Virus record (IMG/VR): IMGVR_UViG_3300032213_001988 | Coordinates: 1 to 64,000 of that record | DNA from: a virus | Direction: 5' to 3' (one strand) | Length of the DNA: 64,000 nucleotides | Part shown: in pieces, positions 1 through 10,005 of the stretch | Numbering within the stretch: the first letter of the stretch is position 1 | Layout: every line of letters begins with the position of its first letter | The notes under the pieces: generated by a model | Seen by the model: only the letters and a program-made list of their open reading frames with translations | What the model was told of the DNA's origin: nothing | The model's database searches: none | Position numbers and translations under genes: made by a program

Positions 1-2041
1 CAGTTATGGTTGTGTACTGAGTTGTTATTGATGGGCTTTCAGTATAAGTTCCTGGATGAACAATAATTGTTTTGCGTTGTGCGGTTATTAAAGTTAGTGC
101 TTTGGTAATAGAAGCAACTGGAGCAAGTAGATCTCCATTACCAGTAGTATCATTACCGTCTATCTGACTGACGTGAATCTCATAGTCAAAGCCAGCAAAG
201 GCTGTACCTGCAGCACCAGTTGGACCCGTAGGACCAACGTTAGATGAAGCGGACTCAACCCAATAGCCATCATAGTAAATGTAGATCTGTCCAGACGAGC
301 TGTTAAACCAAGCGTCACCAGTAGCTGGAGATGTAGGAGGGGTATCAGCAGATGTTGTAAACTTTCCAACTGCTCCTGTAGGACCAGTTGCTCCTGTTGC
401 AGATGCTGAACCAGGAATACCCTGTGCTCCTGTAGGTCCCGTTGGTCCGGTAACAGTGCTTGCTGGACCAGTAGGTCCTGTTGTTCCTTGCGCACCTGTT
501 GGACCTGTAGGTCCACCACTAGGTCCTGTTGGTCCAGTAGGGCCAGTGTCACCGATGTTACTTGACGCAGACTCTACCCAGAACCCGTCGTAGTAGACAT
601 AGATCTGACCAGTTGAACTATTAAACCAAGCGTCGCCGACATTAGGGTTTGCTGGTGGAGTGTCTGCTGAAGTTGTAAACTTACCGAGAGGACCAGTTGC
701 TCCTGTTGCACCAGTCGATGATGCAAAACCTGGAACACCTTGCGGTCCTGTTGGGCCAGTCGGGCCTGTAGGTCCCGTAGGACCTGTAACTGTAGAGGCA
801 GGGCCAGTTGGACCAGTAGGTCCACCACTTGGTCCGATTGGGCCTGTAGGACCCGTTTCACCAATGTTAGACGACGCAGACTCTACCCAAAAGCCATCAT
901 AGTAAACGTATATTTGACCAGTAGTTGAGTTAAACCAAGCATCACCAATAGATGGGTTTGCTGGAGGTGTGTCTGCTGCAACAGTAAAGCGGCCAGTGCC
1001 AGTCGCACCAGTTGCGCCCGTTACACCAGTAAGTCCTTGAATACCTTGTGTACCTTGCGGTCCTGTCGGGCCAGCTTGCCCCTGTGGGCCAGTAGCACCT
1101 GTTGCACCAACAGCACCAGTTGGACCAGTGACAGTTGATGCTGCCCCTGTAGCGCCAGTTGCACCAGTAGCACCCGTTGCTCCTGTTGGACCAGTAGGAC
1201 CAGTGACTGTACTAGCTGCTCCAGTTGGTCCAGTCGGACCAGTATCACCCCGGGTTCCAACAGCACCAGCAAGATTTATTTTCCAAGAAGTGTACGTGCC
1301 TGAGCCTGTTTTGTTTTTAAGATCAACTACAAGACTTCCCGTTGCTTTGTTATAAGAAACAACTTCACCGTGCATGTGATTGCTTATGTCGTAAGCAATA
1401 GTTACACTTTGAGCTATCGAGTAATCAAGTTGTAGATCTGCTGTAGTAAGAGTAATTTGACCGTTAGAAGCAATAGTTAACGAAGTTGTAGACGTTGTGC
1501 TGTATGTGTCACCATCTAAACCAGCAGCGCCTGTCGGTCCCGTTGGACCTGCAACTGTAGACTGCGCGCCTGTTGGTCCCGTTGCGCCAGTTGCACCAGT
1601 AGCTCCCGTCGCACCCGTTGCGCCAGTTGCACCAGTAGCTCCCGTGGGCCCTGCGTTCCCTTGCGGTCCTGTTGGTCCAACTTCTCCAGGAACACCTTGA
1701 TTACCCTGGACGCCTTGTGAACCGGTGGGACCAAGATCTCCTGTCGCGCCTGTTGGCCCCGTCGGTCCCATTAGACCAGTCGGACCACGCGCTCCTTCAA
1801 GACCTTGGCTTCCCGTCGCACCAGTTGCACCTGTCGCACCGGTTGGACCCGTTGCGCCAGCTAAACCTGCAGTACCTGTTGGGCCGGTAGCTCCAGTGGC
1901 TCCAGCAGATACCCAGGATGTTCCGTCATAGATGTAGAGTTTCTTGTCAGTGGTATTGAAATAGACATCACCCACTGCCGGACCGGCTGGCGCTTCGGCC
2001 AGCTGCAGTACGTTTAGCGGTACAAGAAATCTACGGCTCAT
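1..2041 (-). CDS. Collagen-like tail fibre/spike protein, 3' end cut by window edge
   Basis: The reading frame stays open from an ATG at 2041, behind a perfect AGGAGG (about 2048-2053), to position 1, so about 680 residues are visible and the C-terminus is missing. The N-terminus ([14 protein letters not shown]) matches the start of the next gene upstream and is probably the virion anchor. It is followed by long Gly-X-Y runs, mainly GPT, GAT and GPQ. A globular insert lies near residues 190-255. Further on, three copies of a bead domain (WFNSxxGQIYxYYDGxWVE) are separated by collagen. The last visible 65 residues ([13 protein letters not shown], then [11 protein letters not shown]) look like the start of a right-handed parallel beta-helix, as in phage tail spikes. 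The role as a receptor-binding fibre or spike is inferred; the repeats and anchor are read directly. Confidence 0.85.
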   Translation of the reverse strand, partial: MSRRFLVPLNVLQLAEAPAGPAVGDVYFNTTDKKLYIYDGTSWVSAGATGATGPTGTAGLAGATGPTGATGATGATGSQGLEGARGPTGLMGPTGPTGATGDLGPTGSQGVQGNQGVPGEVGPTGPQGNAGPTGATGATGATGATGATGATGATGPTGAQSTVAGPTGPTGAAGLDGDTYSTTSTTSLTIASNGQITLTTADLQLDYSIAQSVTIAYDISNHMHGEVVSYNKATGSLVVDLKNKTGSGTYTSWKINLAGAVGTRGDTGPTGPTGAASTVTGPTGPTGATGATGATGATGAASTVTGPTGAVGATGATGPQGQAGPTGPQGTQGIQGLTGVTGATGATGTGRFTVAADTPPANPSIGDAWFNSTTGQIYVYYDGFWVESASSNIGETGPTGPIGPSGGPTGPTGPASTVTGPTGPTGPTGPTGPQGVPGFASSTGATGATGPLGKFTTSADTPPANPNVGDAWFNSSTGQIYVYYDGFWVESASSNIGDTGPTGPTGPSGGPTGPTGAQGTTGPTGPASTVTGPTGPTGAQGIPGSASATGATGPTGAVGKFTTSADTPPTSPATGDAWFNSSSGQIYIYYDGYWVESASSNVGPTGPTGAAGTAFAGFDYEIHVSQIDGNDTTGNGDLLAPVASITKALTLITAQRKTIIVHPGTYTESPSITTQYTTIT
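236..980 (-). repeat. Three tandem ~310-bp fibre repeats
   Basis: Three direct copies, at about 243-330, 563-650 and 870-960, encode the same bead domain with the [13 protein letters not shown] signature. Each is followed by a Gly-X-Y stretch. The spacing is about 310 bases, and the copies differ mainly at silent sites. This is coding sequence amplified inside one fibre gene. Confidence 0.8.
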
Positions 2042-2074
2042 GTAGCCTCCTATATTACTAGGTTGCTATCGAAA

Positions 2075-3625
2075 TTAGCCGACGATGACTACGCGATATT
2101 GGTTTGTTGTTGGAGCAACTGCGAAGGCAATTGTTACGGTGTCTACCGTTGAGTGTGTGGCGTCAGCAAATACCTCTGCGTATGTAGAGTTGTCATACAC
2201 GGTAATAGCGACGTCACGAGTGTTGAAGCTGTGGGTAAGCACGAAGCTGGTTGCTGCGTTGTTTCCAACTGAGGCTGCAAACTTACGGGCAACGACTGTT
2301 GTATCAATCGCAATGGTGTCAGAGCTTACAGTGATACCAGTTCCAGCGCCAACGTTGAGGGTGTTGCCACTCTTTGTGAGACCGTCACCAGCAACTATCT
2401 GGCCAAGGCCAGTAAATTGTGTAAAGACAAGCTCTGTTGTTCCAATGGTGACTGCGCCGTCAGTTGTTAGTACGTAGCCGGAATCTGCGTTAGCAGTTCC
2501 TTCCTCTACGAATACTGCAAATGATGCGGTGACCTCGGTTGCGACGTCAGCATCTGTAGAGCGGTCTGGAGCTCCAGATGCCTTAACAACGTAGATACCG
2601 TTTTGTGCAGCGTTTGTCTGGTTCTTAACGAGTACTCGGTCGCCAGTAGCAAGAGTTACTCCGTCAATAACATCTCCGTTTTCAAGAGCGTTTGAAAGGT
2701 TTACGTTCGCAGTTGTTGCTACACGAACAGATCCCTTCCAGTCAATGCCTTGAACTGCGGTGTCTACGTAGGACTTTGTTGCTGCGTCTGACGCAGATGT
2801 AGGCGCGCCAAGACCTGTGATCTTGTTACCACCAGCAGCAAGGTCACTACCAAGTGTCTTGTTTGAAAGTGTCTGAGTGTCGGTTGTACCAACGACTGCG
2901 CCGGTTACTCCATGTACACCAGTTGATGCACCTGTGTGGGTTGTAAGGCTTGATGATGAAGCCTTGGCGTCCAACTGTGTCTGGATATTAGAGGTTACAC
3001 CGTTAAGGTAACCAATCTCTGTATCATCTACATCTGTGACTCTAAGTTGAACAGTTCCTGTAGCATCTGGGAAGGTAATTGTACGATCTGCAGTTGGATC
3101 TGTGACTGCAAGTGTTGTCTCGTGAGCGTCTGCTGTAGCGCCCTCAATAACGATACTTCCGTCTGAAACTGTAAGCCCTGAAACTACTGGGCTTGTGAGA
3201 GTCTTATTTGTAAGAGTCTGAGTATCAGATGTTCCAACAACGTTACCAGTTACACCGTGAATGCCGCTTGATGCATTGTGAGTTGAGACTGCACCCGAGA
3301 TGGAATCATCGATGTACTTCTTGGACTCGCCGATCTTTGCCCACGCGGTACCGTTGTCATAGTAAAGTACTAGCTCGGTGGCGTCGGTTGCAAAGAAAAG
3401 ACGACCAGCAGAACCAGCTGCAGGACGTGATGCAAGGGTTCCAGCAACGATCTTGCCAACTGCCTCAAATGCTGTGCCGTTGTAGACGTAGGTGGTCTTG
3501 TCTCCAGTGTTGTAGTAGACGTGACCTTCACCCAACGCTGTGGGTGCGGTTGCTAAGTTCTGGAACTTAACATTTAAGATCTCTAAACCGGTGAGATCAA
3601 TCGGGGTTAAAAACTTACGTGACAT
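2075..3625 (-). CDS. Tail fibre protein with phage fibre repeats
   Basis: A 516-residue fibre protein whose ATG follows AAGGAG at good spacing. Its N-terminus (MSRKFLTPIDLTGLEI, then HVYYNTGDKTTYVYNG) is paralogous to the anchor of the downstream collagen fibre. The middle carries two copies of a GVTGxVVGTxDTQTLxNKTL repeat, a familiar phage fibre shaft element. Next comes the widespread fibre domain that starts KITGLGAPTSASDAATKSYV and continues with GSVRVAT and NGDVIDGV. The C-terminal 70 residues (SFVLTHSFNTRDVAITVYD) form a beta-rich tip. There is no collagen repeat. Most likely it is a virion fibre sharing an attachment point with its neighbour; the host ligand cannot be read from sequence. 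Confidence 0.8.
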   Translation of the reverse strand: MSRKFLTPIDLTGLEILNVKFQNLATAPTALGEGHVYYNTGDKTTYVYNGTAFEAVGKIVAGTLASRPAAGSAGRLFFATDATELVLYYDNGTAWAKIGESKKYIDDSISGAVSTHNASSGIHGVTGNVVGTSDTQTLTNKTLTSPVVSGLTVSDGSIVIEGATADAHETTLAVTDPTADRTITFPDATGTVQLRVTDVDDTEIGYLNGVTSNIQTQLDAKASSSSLTTHTGASTGVHGVTGAVVGTTDTQTLSNKTLGSDLAAGGNKITGLGAPTSASDAATKSYVDTAVQGIDWKGSVRVATTANVNLSNALENGDVIDGVTLATGDRVLVKNQTNAAQNGIYVVKASGAPDRSTDADVATEVTASFAVFVEEGTANADSGYVLTTDGAVTIGTTELVFTQFTGLGQIVAGDGLTKSGNTLNVGAGTGITVSSDTIAIDTTVVARKFAASVGNNAATSFVLTHSFNTRDVAITVYDNSTYAEVFADATHSTVDTVTIAFAVAPTTNQYRVVIVG

Positions 3626-3635
3626 TTAGAGCTCC

Positions 3636-4721
<1,086 letters not shown>

Positions 4722-4725
4722 TCAT

Positions 4726-4848
4726 CTACCTCGCACCAAAGATTGCAACTTCGACTACTTCTTCTGTAACAACGACCTCAATGGTTCCGTCTATTACCTC
4801 AAAAGTGATAGGCGAGGTAAAAACTTCTAGTGTCGCATTTTGCGTCAT
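4726..4848 (-). CDS. 40-residue protein, duplicate of the next fibre's N-terminus
   Basis: A short ORF with ATG at 4848 and TAG at 4726-4728. Its start overlaps the previous stop as ATGA, which suggests translational coupling. The product (TSPITFEVIDGTIEVVVTEE in its centre) is clearly the same module as residues 10-40 of the 361-residue fibre that follows, and the duplication is visible in the DNA too. It may be a free subunit of the fibre base, or a remnant of a duplicated fibre start. I know of no family for it. Confidence 0.6.
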   Translation of the reverse strand: MTQNATLEVFTSPITFEVIDGTIEVVVTEEVVEVAIFGAR

Positions 4849-5195
4849 CTAGTTACCTCTGGTGTAACAACAAACTTACCTTCTAAGATTCTTTGAACGG
4901 TTGTATCTGGAGCAACCAGCTCCATGTCATAGAGGTAGGTTCCTGCAGGTATGCTTGAAGTAGCACCTGCGGTGATAGTTATAACTATTGTGCCAGTTGC
5001 GCCTGTAATGGTTATCCCATTACCTACCGACAGATTCACAATTAAGTTATCTGAGGTGTAGTCCGGGCGAACCTGCATCCTTGCAGTATAGCCTGTGAGG
5101 TTAACAACCTCGTTGCTGATCTTATACACTAGGCGACGAGTAAATGTAGATCCCTGGTTGCAGGTAAGGGTTAACGAGCTGTCCTTATACCTCAT
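4845..5195 (-). CDS. Small beta-sandwich protein at head of fibre operon
   Basis: 116 residues (MRYKDSSLTLTCNQGSTFTR, ending LEGKFVVTPEVTR). The pattern of a short N-terminal strand, a YTARMQVR segment and a C-terminal YDMELVAPD is typical of small immunoglobulin-like proteins next to phage baseplate or fibre genes, including baseplate upper-protein N-terminal domains. It is the first gene of the leftward fibre operon and overlaps the next gene by four bases (ATGA). A structural or fibre-attachment role is inferred from position and fold type only. Confidence 0.6.
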   Translation of the reverse strand: MRYKDSSLTLTCNQGSTFTRRLVYKISNEVVNLTGYTARMQVRPDYTSDNLIVNLSVGNGITITGATGTIVITITAGATSSIPAGTYLYDMELVAPDTTVQRILEGKFVVTPEVTR

Positions 5196-5301
5196 GTAGA
5201 TTCACTCCTACCAATTAAATAGACCTAGCTCCCCAAGCATATTTTAGCCCGTTTTATCTTTGTCTACTAGGTGTTTTGACGATACCACGCGGTGAAAACC
5301 C

Positions 5302-5310
5302 TGCTATAAT
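5302..5310 (+). promoter_or_regulatory. Extended -10 promoter before the serine recombinase
   Basis: TGC-TATAAT at 5302-5310 is a perfect -10 with a TGN extension. A TTGACG at 5276-5281 is 23 bases upstream, too far for a normal -35, so the extended -10 probably carries recognition. The palindrome GTGTACAC at 5332-5339 lies just downstream of the expected start point and could be an operator. Confidence 0.55.
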
Positions 5311-5397
5311 CATACACGTTTAACCAAAAGGGTGTACACTAGTTTTACGGGTAAAGAATTGTACATTCATGCGGAATTTGATGAATATGGAGAATTT

Positions 5398-6060
5398 ATG
5401 ACAGCAGGGATAGCACTACTTTATGCACGCGTTTCAACCCAAATGCAGGCCTCAGATGGCATGTCTTTGGACGCTCAGGAGAGGGAACTTCGGGCAGCAG
5501 CTACGTTTGCAGGCTACACCGAGATGGAACTTGTTCGCGAGGAGGGACGCTCTGGCAAGTCAATTAAAGGTCGCCCTGCCCTGCTTGGCGCACTTAGTAG
5601 ATTAGACAATGGAACAGCCTCGGCGCTGATTGTTACCCGTGTGGACCGCCTCGCACGTTCCACAAAGGACTTCTTAAACATCGTTGACAGAGCAAACCAG
5701 AAGGGTTGGCGTCTAGTGATGCTAGATCTTAATCTCGATACATCAACTTATCAAGGACGCTTCGTTGTGACAATCATGTCTGCTCTTGCTGAAATGGAAC
5801 GATCTATCATCTCAGAAAGACAGAAGTCAGTTCACAAGTATCGCCGTGAGACAGGGCAAAACTGGGGAGTTGATCTTGGCCCTAAAAGTAAGATCTCAGA
5901 AGATGCGATAAAGATCATCACAGAACTGCGAGATAAAGGTGTTTCATATCATGAAATAGCTCGTCAATTAAATGCTCAAAACATTCCAACTGCTTTGGGT
6001 GGAAATTGGCACGGATCAACTATTCGTAAAACTCTTAACTTCTTAAAAGGTAATAAATAG
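5398..6060 (+). CDS. Small serine recombinase (resolvase/invertase family)
   Basis: 220 residues from the ATG at 5398, chosen because GGAG sits five bases upstream; a GTG at 5332 would add 22 unremarkable residues. The catalytic domain has the YARVST motif with the nucleophile Ser13, then GRPAL, then VTRVDRLARS and a long E-helix (SALAEMERSIISERQ). A short C-terminal helix-turn-helix (SYHEIARQLNAQNIP, GNWHGSTIRKTL) replaces the long recombinase tail of large serine integrases. The family cuts and rejoins DNA through a Ser-DNA link. It sits between two oppositely oriented fibre arms, a setting like that of phage tail-fibre invertases such as Gin, but no crossover site has been identified. A resolvase role is equally possible. 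Confidence 0.9.
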   Translation: MTAGIALLYARVSTQMQASDGMSLDAQERELRAAATFAGYTEMELVREEGRSGKSIKGRPALLGALSRLDNGTASALIVTRVDRLARSTKDFLNIVDRANQKGWRLVMLDLNLDTSTYQGRFVVTIMSALAEMERSIISERQKSVHKYRRETGQNWGVDLGPKSKISEDAIKIITELRDKGVSYHEIARQLNAQNIPTALGGNWHGSTIRKTLNFLKGNK

Positions 6061-6064
6061 AAGA

Positions 6065-6086
6065 AGGGCCTGATCTCTCAGGCCCT
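6065..6086. terminator. Intergenic hairpin between convergent genes
   Basis: A 9-base stem (AGGGCCTGA / TCAGGCCCT) with a TCTC loop lies five bases after the recombinase stop and faces the end of the leftward gene at 6178. There is no clean T-run on either side, so intrinsic termination is likely but not certain. Confidence 0.6.
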
Positions 6087-6177
6087 CCGGGATTTACGTG
6101 TCTCTCCCAAGTACGTAGTTGATCCTGTTTGTACTATATACCTTTTTGTTGTACTTTGGCGTATTCTTGGGTGTTTC

Positions 6178-6720
6178 TTATTTTTCTTCTACAGCAGTAA
6201 AGGCACTCAACGGCGCGGATACTTCGTCGCCATTCTCATCTATCGGTGTAAGCGTAACTTCATGCTGCCTATCTAGCGAGGTAAGCATTCCTCCTACTGG
6301 AGGCAGTTTTGCAGCCTGCTCATCATTTTCTACATACTCAACAACGATTAAATCTAGTTCGGTAGCAATTGCAGCCTCAAGACGAGCACCCTTGCTTTCT
6401 TCCCAGCCTGGCAGCAGAACAATCGTGTCAGCCTCAAGTAGATACTTAACAGCTTCACGCATGTACTCCTTGCGCTCTTTTGTTAGGTCACCATCAAAAA
6501 ACTCGGCAGGGCTGCACACTGCAAAATTGGCGTCCCTAAACTCTTTTGCAACTCTATCAAAAAGTTCGTGGTTGTAGTTAGGAATTCCAGTCATTGGACC
6601 ACTTAGGTACATCCTGCTCATTCCATGCTCTACACTTTCAACCACGTCCTCGTTGCGAATTACAGTTACACCTTCAACATCTTCGCTGATGATCTCTGCA
6701 TCTATAATTTCTTCACTCAT
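6178..6720 (-). CDS. DUF4406 nucleoside deoxyribosyltransferase-like protein
   Basis: 180 residues. After an acidic N-terminal extension of about 33 residues comes a DUF4406-type Rossmann-like domain: YLSGPMTGIPNYN near 38-50, CSPAEFFDGD near 69-78, a helix with YMREAVKYL, then LLPGWEESKGARLE near 101-114 and VVEY. This family is related to nucleoside 2-deoxyribosyltransferases and is common in phages, where it may handle nucleotides or their derivatives. The C-terminal 45 residues are acidic and low in pattern. It overlaps the preceding gene by eight bases and belongs to the leftward primase operon. Confidence 0.75.
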   Translation of the reverse strand: MSEEIIDAEIISEDVEGVTVIRNEDVVESVEHGMSRMYLSGPMTGIPNYNHELFDRVAKEFRDANFAVCSPAEFFDGDLTKERKEYMREAVKYLLEADTIVLLPGWEESKGARLEAAIATELDLIVVEYVENDEQAAKLPPVGGMLTSLDRQHEVTLTPIDENGDEVSAPLSAFTAVEEK

Positions 6721-6952
6721 TTTCTTTATCCTCCTGTTGTCTTTCTTCCCGTGGCGGGCCAGATAACGCTATATTAGCTGCCACGTCTAGTCCGCTAATA
6801 AAGTAGTTTGATATTCCACGTTCTAAGGCAAATGCTGAGTAGGCAGATATCTCGTTAGATATTTTACTGCGAATCTCTGACTCGATCTCTAAGCGAATCT
6901 GAGACATCTGACTCCAAGGCATTTGCCATGATTCTGCACTCTGTTCTCCCAT
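6713..6952 (-). CDS. Conserved-looking small protein of unknown function
   Basis: 79 residues (MGEQSAESWQMPWSQMSQIR at the start), mostly predicted helix with a charged C-terminus (REERQQEDKENE). It lies between the primase gene, nine bases away, and the DUF4406 gene, which it overlaps by eight bases, so it is co-transcribed with both. No family is recognised. Confidence 0.6.
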   Translation of the reverse strand: MGEQSAESWQMPWSQMSQIRLEIESEIRSKISNEISAYSAFALERGISNYFISGLDVAANIALSGPPREERQQEDKENE

Positions 6953-6961
6953 ACGTGTTTT

Positions 6962-9595
6962 CTACCCTCTCGCAAAACGCGTAGCAGTTGCCCAGTCGAC
7001 ATCTCCAGTAGGAACAGCACGTGGTATAAGTACTCTACCAACTATCTCGGCTCTTGAACCTAAACCAGTAATATCGTGACCACGATCTGATATCTTTCTC
7101 TGGAAGGCAATCTGCGTCATCGCACGTTCACCACGTTCTTCACTCCATAGACGATATACAGCATATAGAGCCTTAACTGGTAGACGCGCGCCTTCAGACT
7201 CCTTAGTTTCTTCATTTAAGAAGATACCGATTCGGTCTTCATTCTTACGGTACATGTCTGCAGCCTCTGACACAGCAGCACACCACCCAAGTGAGTCGCG
7301 CGCGCTTGAACCTAGAAGTTTGATTGCGCCTTCAACTGCCCAAGAAAGAACAGCAGGCAACGCACCTTCAGGATCAAATATGTAAGCTTTTAACTCTGGG
7401 TCTGGAGATTCTGGAACCTTTGACCAAGGAATTGGTCTAATACGACGCCACATCGCGTCGTCAGTGATAATAGGTCTGTGGTTTGTAGTAACCCATAGTT
7501 TTGCACGTGATTGAAACGTAAAAGGTTTCTCTCCAGGTGAACGAGCAGAGATTTCAGAAGAACCAGTTAATTTCTTAACTGCGTTTTCTTTCATGCGCTC
7601 GCCGTCTGGCAACTCGTCGACCCAAACCATACGGCGTCCACGTAACTCAGCCCAGTGATAGAGATCTGATCCACTTGAGTTTCCATCATTTTGTGCAAGG
7701 ATTGACGAGTCAAGTGGCCAAGCATATTGTTGCGTTCCAAGGCACTTTACAAGAGCTTCAACAAATGTATTTTTACCTGAGCCTGAAGGGCCGTAGACTA
7801 AGAACATTACGTCGTGCGTGCGTAGACCAGTTAGCGAGAAGCCCGCTGCACGCTGGAGCCAATCCTGTAGTTCCTTATCTCCACCAGTTGCGAAGTCAAT
7901 AAACTGTTCCCAACGTATGTTGCGCATTCCTTGAGTGTAAGCTACTGGTGCGCGACGCGTGATGTAAAGATCAGGCCGTCCTTTCAGTAGCTCGCCGGTG
8001 CGAAGATCTATAACGCCGTTTATGACACCAAGAAGATGTTCATCACTGTCCCAGTTTTCCACGCCAACAAGAATACGTGGATCAGACGTAGCAGATTCAA
8101 TCGCACCGGCAAGTCTAGAGTTTGATTTTGCTTGCTGTGCCCATTTAATTACTTCACCTTGCTTGTCAGGGTCTTCGTAGTTTACTACCTCACTAGCAAT
8201 GATTGGCGCAAGTTTCTTTGTGAGCTCACGCATTTCAAGGTTTTCAACATCAGGCTTCCAATAGTTACCATCCCAGTGAAACCAACCAAGCCCTGGAGTG
8301 TAACGAACTGCTGGGCCAAACGCGTCTACAAGACGACGACCATTGCCTGTATCAGTTAACGTTCTTTTTCCAGGTTCTCCGCCTTCGTTCTCACCGATGG
8401 CATCTGCGTCACCTGGTACATCAATGTTAGAAAGATTAGAGGCGTCACGAACAGAGTCACCATCATGAATACCAGCGCTAATACTTCCACCAACAGTACC
8501 TGGTAGATGGCTGTTTTCGTTAAAGCCGTGAGAACGAGTTTCTACTGATGCAGCAGGCTGTTCGCCATTTTTCTTTGCTACAACTTTTGCCTGTGATTCT
8601 TGCTGCGATTTTTGTGCCCACTCTGTAAGACCTGGCCACATGCGGTCTGTTTTTGGATTTTCAATAACAAATGTAATTGCACGACGAACGTGCATAAGTA
8701 ATCCGCCTTGCCCTTCAAGCTCTAGCGGAGGGCGCACCTTCTCTGCGTTAAATCGAATCATCATTGTTTCAACTGCAAGACGTCCAGCCTCAGTTTGCAC
8801 TGGGAATTTATTTGCAAGAGCACAAGCCATACGAAATATGTCTACAGCGCGTGAGCCTTCATCAATTCCTTCTTCAAGAAGTTTTTCAATGTCGACTCTT
8901 TCGCCACCAAAGTCTAATCCATCAAGCCAACCCCACTCAGCTTCGCCTAAAGCAGTTCCGCCACGGCGTTGTCTCTTGCGTAGAACTGATAAAAGCTCTT
9001 CAGGTGCCTGCGCCATCTCAATTTCCCAAGGCGCTTTGCCTGGAACCCACTCGTAGCAATTGCCAGAGAAGTGACGTGACGGAGCAATAAGAACATATCC
9101 GTTGTGCTTAATATCAATTCCGTTAAGTCCGTTTTTCTTTAAGTTGCCAACAAGTCCTTCGTTGTCATCACATTTATAGAATAAGTGACGTCCACGAGCT
9201 TGCCCATTCTTGTATGAGTAGTTTCCAGTGAGAGCCTCAACTGTTGGAGGAAGAGCTCCGTCAAGTAGCGCCTCAAACTTCTCAAAAGAGGCAGGGCCAT
9301 CAGAACGTGGATCAATGTCAATAACAAAGAAACCAGAAGCTTGACAGTGAACACCGATGTTGTTATCAGGCGCCTGGGTGTACCAGCTGTTAATTGTTTC
9401 AAGATCTGATGTCGCGCGAGTATTCCACTCGGGTATAGATGGGTGCTTGCCTACATCCTTAGGCTCCGCATGTGGGCTGCTACATGTGCACCTTCCACCA
9501 GTAATTCCGTAACATGGAAGAATCTTCCACCCCTGCGATGCGTACCATACTGCCGCAGGTTGAAGACGACCCAGCGCTGAATCCCAATTTGTCAT
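6962..9595 (-). CDS. Primase-polymerase / D5-type helicase
   Basis: 877 residues. The N-terminal half is a bifunctional primase-polymerase domain (AEP fold): VIDIDPRSDG gives metal ligands Asp93 and Asp95, and GQARGRHLFYK supplies the conserved His. A middle PriCT-like region follows. The C-terminal half is a D5/P4-type SF3 helicase with Walker A GPSGSGKN near 600-608, Walker B MVWVDELPD near 655, and WVTTNHRP as the sensor segment. Such proteins open and prime the replication origin. It is separated by about 36 kb from the polymerase gene and read from its own promoter region. Three Cys-like positions near residues 28-40 (CYGITGGRCTC) may bind zinc. Confidence 0.88.
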   Translation of the reverse strand: MTNWDSALGRLQPAAVWYASQGWKILPCYGITGGRCTCSSPHAEPKDVGKHPSIPEWNTRATSDLETINSWYTQAPDNNIGVHCQASGFFVIDIDPRSDGPASFEKFEALLDGALPPTVEALTGNYSYKNGQARGRHLFYKCDDNEGLVGNLKKNGLNGIDIKHNGYVLIAPSRHFSGNCYEWVPGKAPWEIEMAQAPEELLSVLRKRQRRGGTALGEAEWGWLDGLDFGGERVDIEKLLEEGIDEGSRAVDIFRMACALANKFPVQTEAGRLAVETMMIRFNAEKVRPPLELEGQGGLLMHVRRAITFVIENPKTDRMWPGLTEWAQKSQQESQAKVVAKKNGEQPAASVETRSHGFNENSHLPGTVGGSISAGIHDGDSVRDASNLSNIDVPGDADAIGENEGGEPGKRTLTDTGNGRRLVDAFGPAVRYTPGLGWFHWDGNYWKPDVENLEMRELTKKLAPIIASEVVNYEDPDKQGEVIKWAQQAKSNSRLAGAIESATSDPRILVGVENWDSDEHLLGVINGVIDLRTGELLKGRPDLYITRRAPVAYTQGMRNIRWEQFIDFATGGDKELQDWLQRAAGFSLTGLRTHDVMFLVYGPSGSGKNTFVEALVKCLGTQQYAWPLDSSILAQNDGNSSGSDLYHWAELRGRRMVWVDELPDGERMKENAVKKLTGSSEISARSPGEKPFTFQSRAKLWVTTNHRPIITDDAMWRRIRPIPWSKVPESPDPELKAYIFDPEGALPAVLSWAVEGAIKLLGSSARDSLGWCAAVSEAADMYRKNEDRIGIFLNEETKESEGARLPVKALYAVYRLWSEERGERAMTQIAFQRKISDRGHDITGLGSRAEIVGRVLIPRAVPTGDVDWATATRFARG

Positions 9596-9596
9596 A

Positions 9597-9806
9597 TTAT
9601 CCTTGTGTCTTACTTGCTACGAGAAGGGTAGCAAACCAGCGTTCTGCATCATCTGTAGAAATGTAGGCGCGCTCTCTTCCAGTCTCAGTTGTAGTTAGTA
9701 CTGCTGGTAGATCGCCAGAGTCAACTGCACGAGAAACAGTTCGAGCAGGTATTCCGTAAGTTAAAGCTACGTTTCTTATACTCATACGTCGTTGCGTCTG
9801 CTGCAT
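9597..9806 (-). CDS. Excisionase-like winged HTH protein
   Basis: 69 residues from the ATG at 9806, which has AAAGGGAG just before it; a longer frame up to 9860 has no good ribosome site. The sequence SIRNVALTYGIPARTVSRAV, then DSGDLPAV, then RAYISTDDAERWF is the classic MerR/Xis-type small helix-turn-helix that reads a DNA site and ends in a wing. It is the first gene of the leftward operon, one base upstream of the primase gene. It may be a local regulator or a recombination directionality factor for the nearby serine recombinase. Confidence 0.7.
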   Translation of the reverse strand: MQQTQRRMSIRNVALTYGIPARTVSRAVDSGDLPAVLTTTETGRERAYISTDDAERWFATLLVASKTQG

Positions 9807-9859
9807 GCTCTCCCTTTCAATACTGACAAAAACCCTAGTACATAACGCTTTTATAGGCA

Positions 9860-9889
9860 TTGCTTAATGCAGAAGCAGTTTTGTATAAT
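9860..9889 (+). promoter_or_regulatory. Rightward promoter TTGCTT-N18-TATAAT
   Basis: TTGCTT at 9860-9865 and a perfect TATAAT at 9884-9889 with an 18-base spacer. It points to the rightward genes that start at 10006 and lies just behind the leftward excisionase-like gene. Confidence 0.6.
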
Positions 9890-9911
9890 ATGCGGAATTT
9901 GTGATAAATCA

Positions 9912-9941
9912 ACTATAACGGGTATCTACCACTCATGTAAA
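9912..9941 (-). promoter_or_regulatory. Leftward promoter TTTACA-N18-TATAGT
   Basis: On the minus strand TTTACA (9936-9941) and TATAGT (9912-9917) are 18 bases apart. It would drive the excisionase-like, primase and DUF4406 operon. It overlaps the start region of the rightward promoter, so the two could interfere or share a regulator. Confidence 0.55.
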
Positions 9942-10005
9942 CAAACATACATACCAATTTTATGATTACAATTATTCTTACCCACTGCCGCAAAGGATCC
10001 TTTTA

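Noticed and set aside
5276-5310. TTGACG/TATAAT as a normal -35/-10 pair
   Set aside because: The 23-base spacer is too long; an extended -10 promoter explains the site better.
5332-5397. GTG at 5332 as start of the serine recombinase
   Set aside because: It would lie on the GTGTACAC palindrome with no ribosome site. The ATG at 5398 has GGAG at the right distance and begins directly before the catalytic domain.
5398-6060. Integrase for lysogeny
   Set aside because: The protein lacks the long C-terminal recombinase and zinc-ribbon domains of large serine integrases, and no attachment site or repressor gene is evident, so a resolvase or invertase role is preferred.
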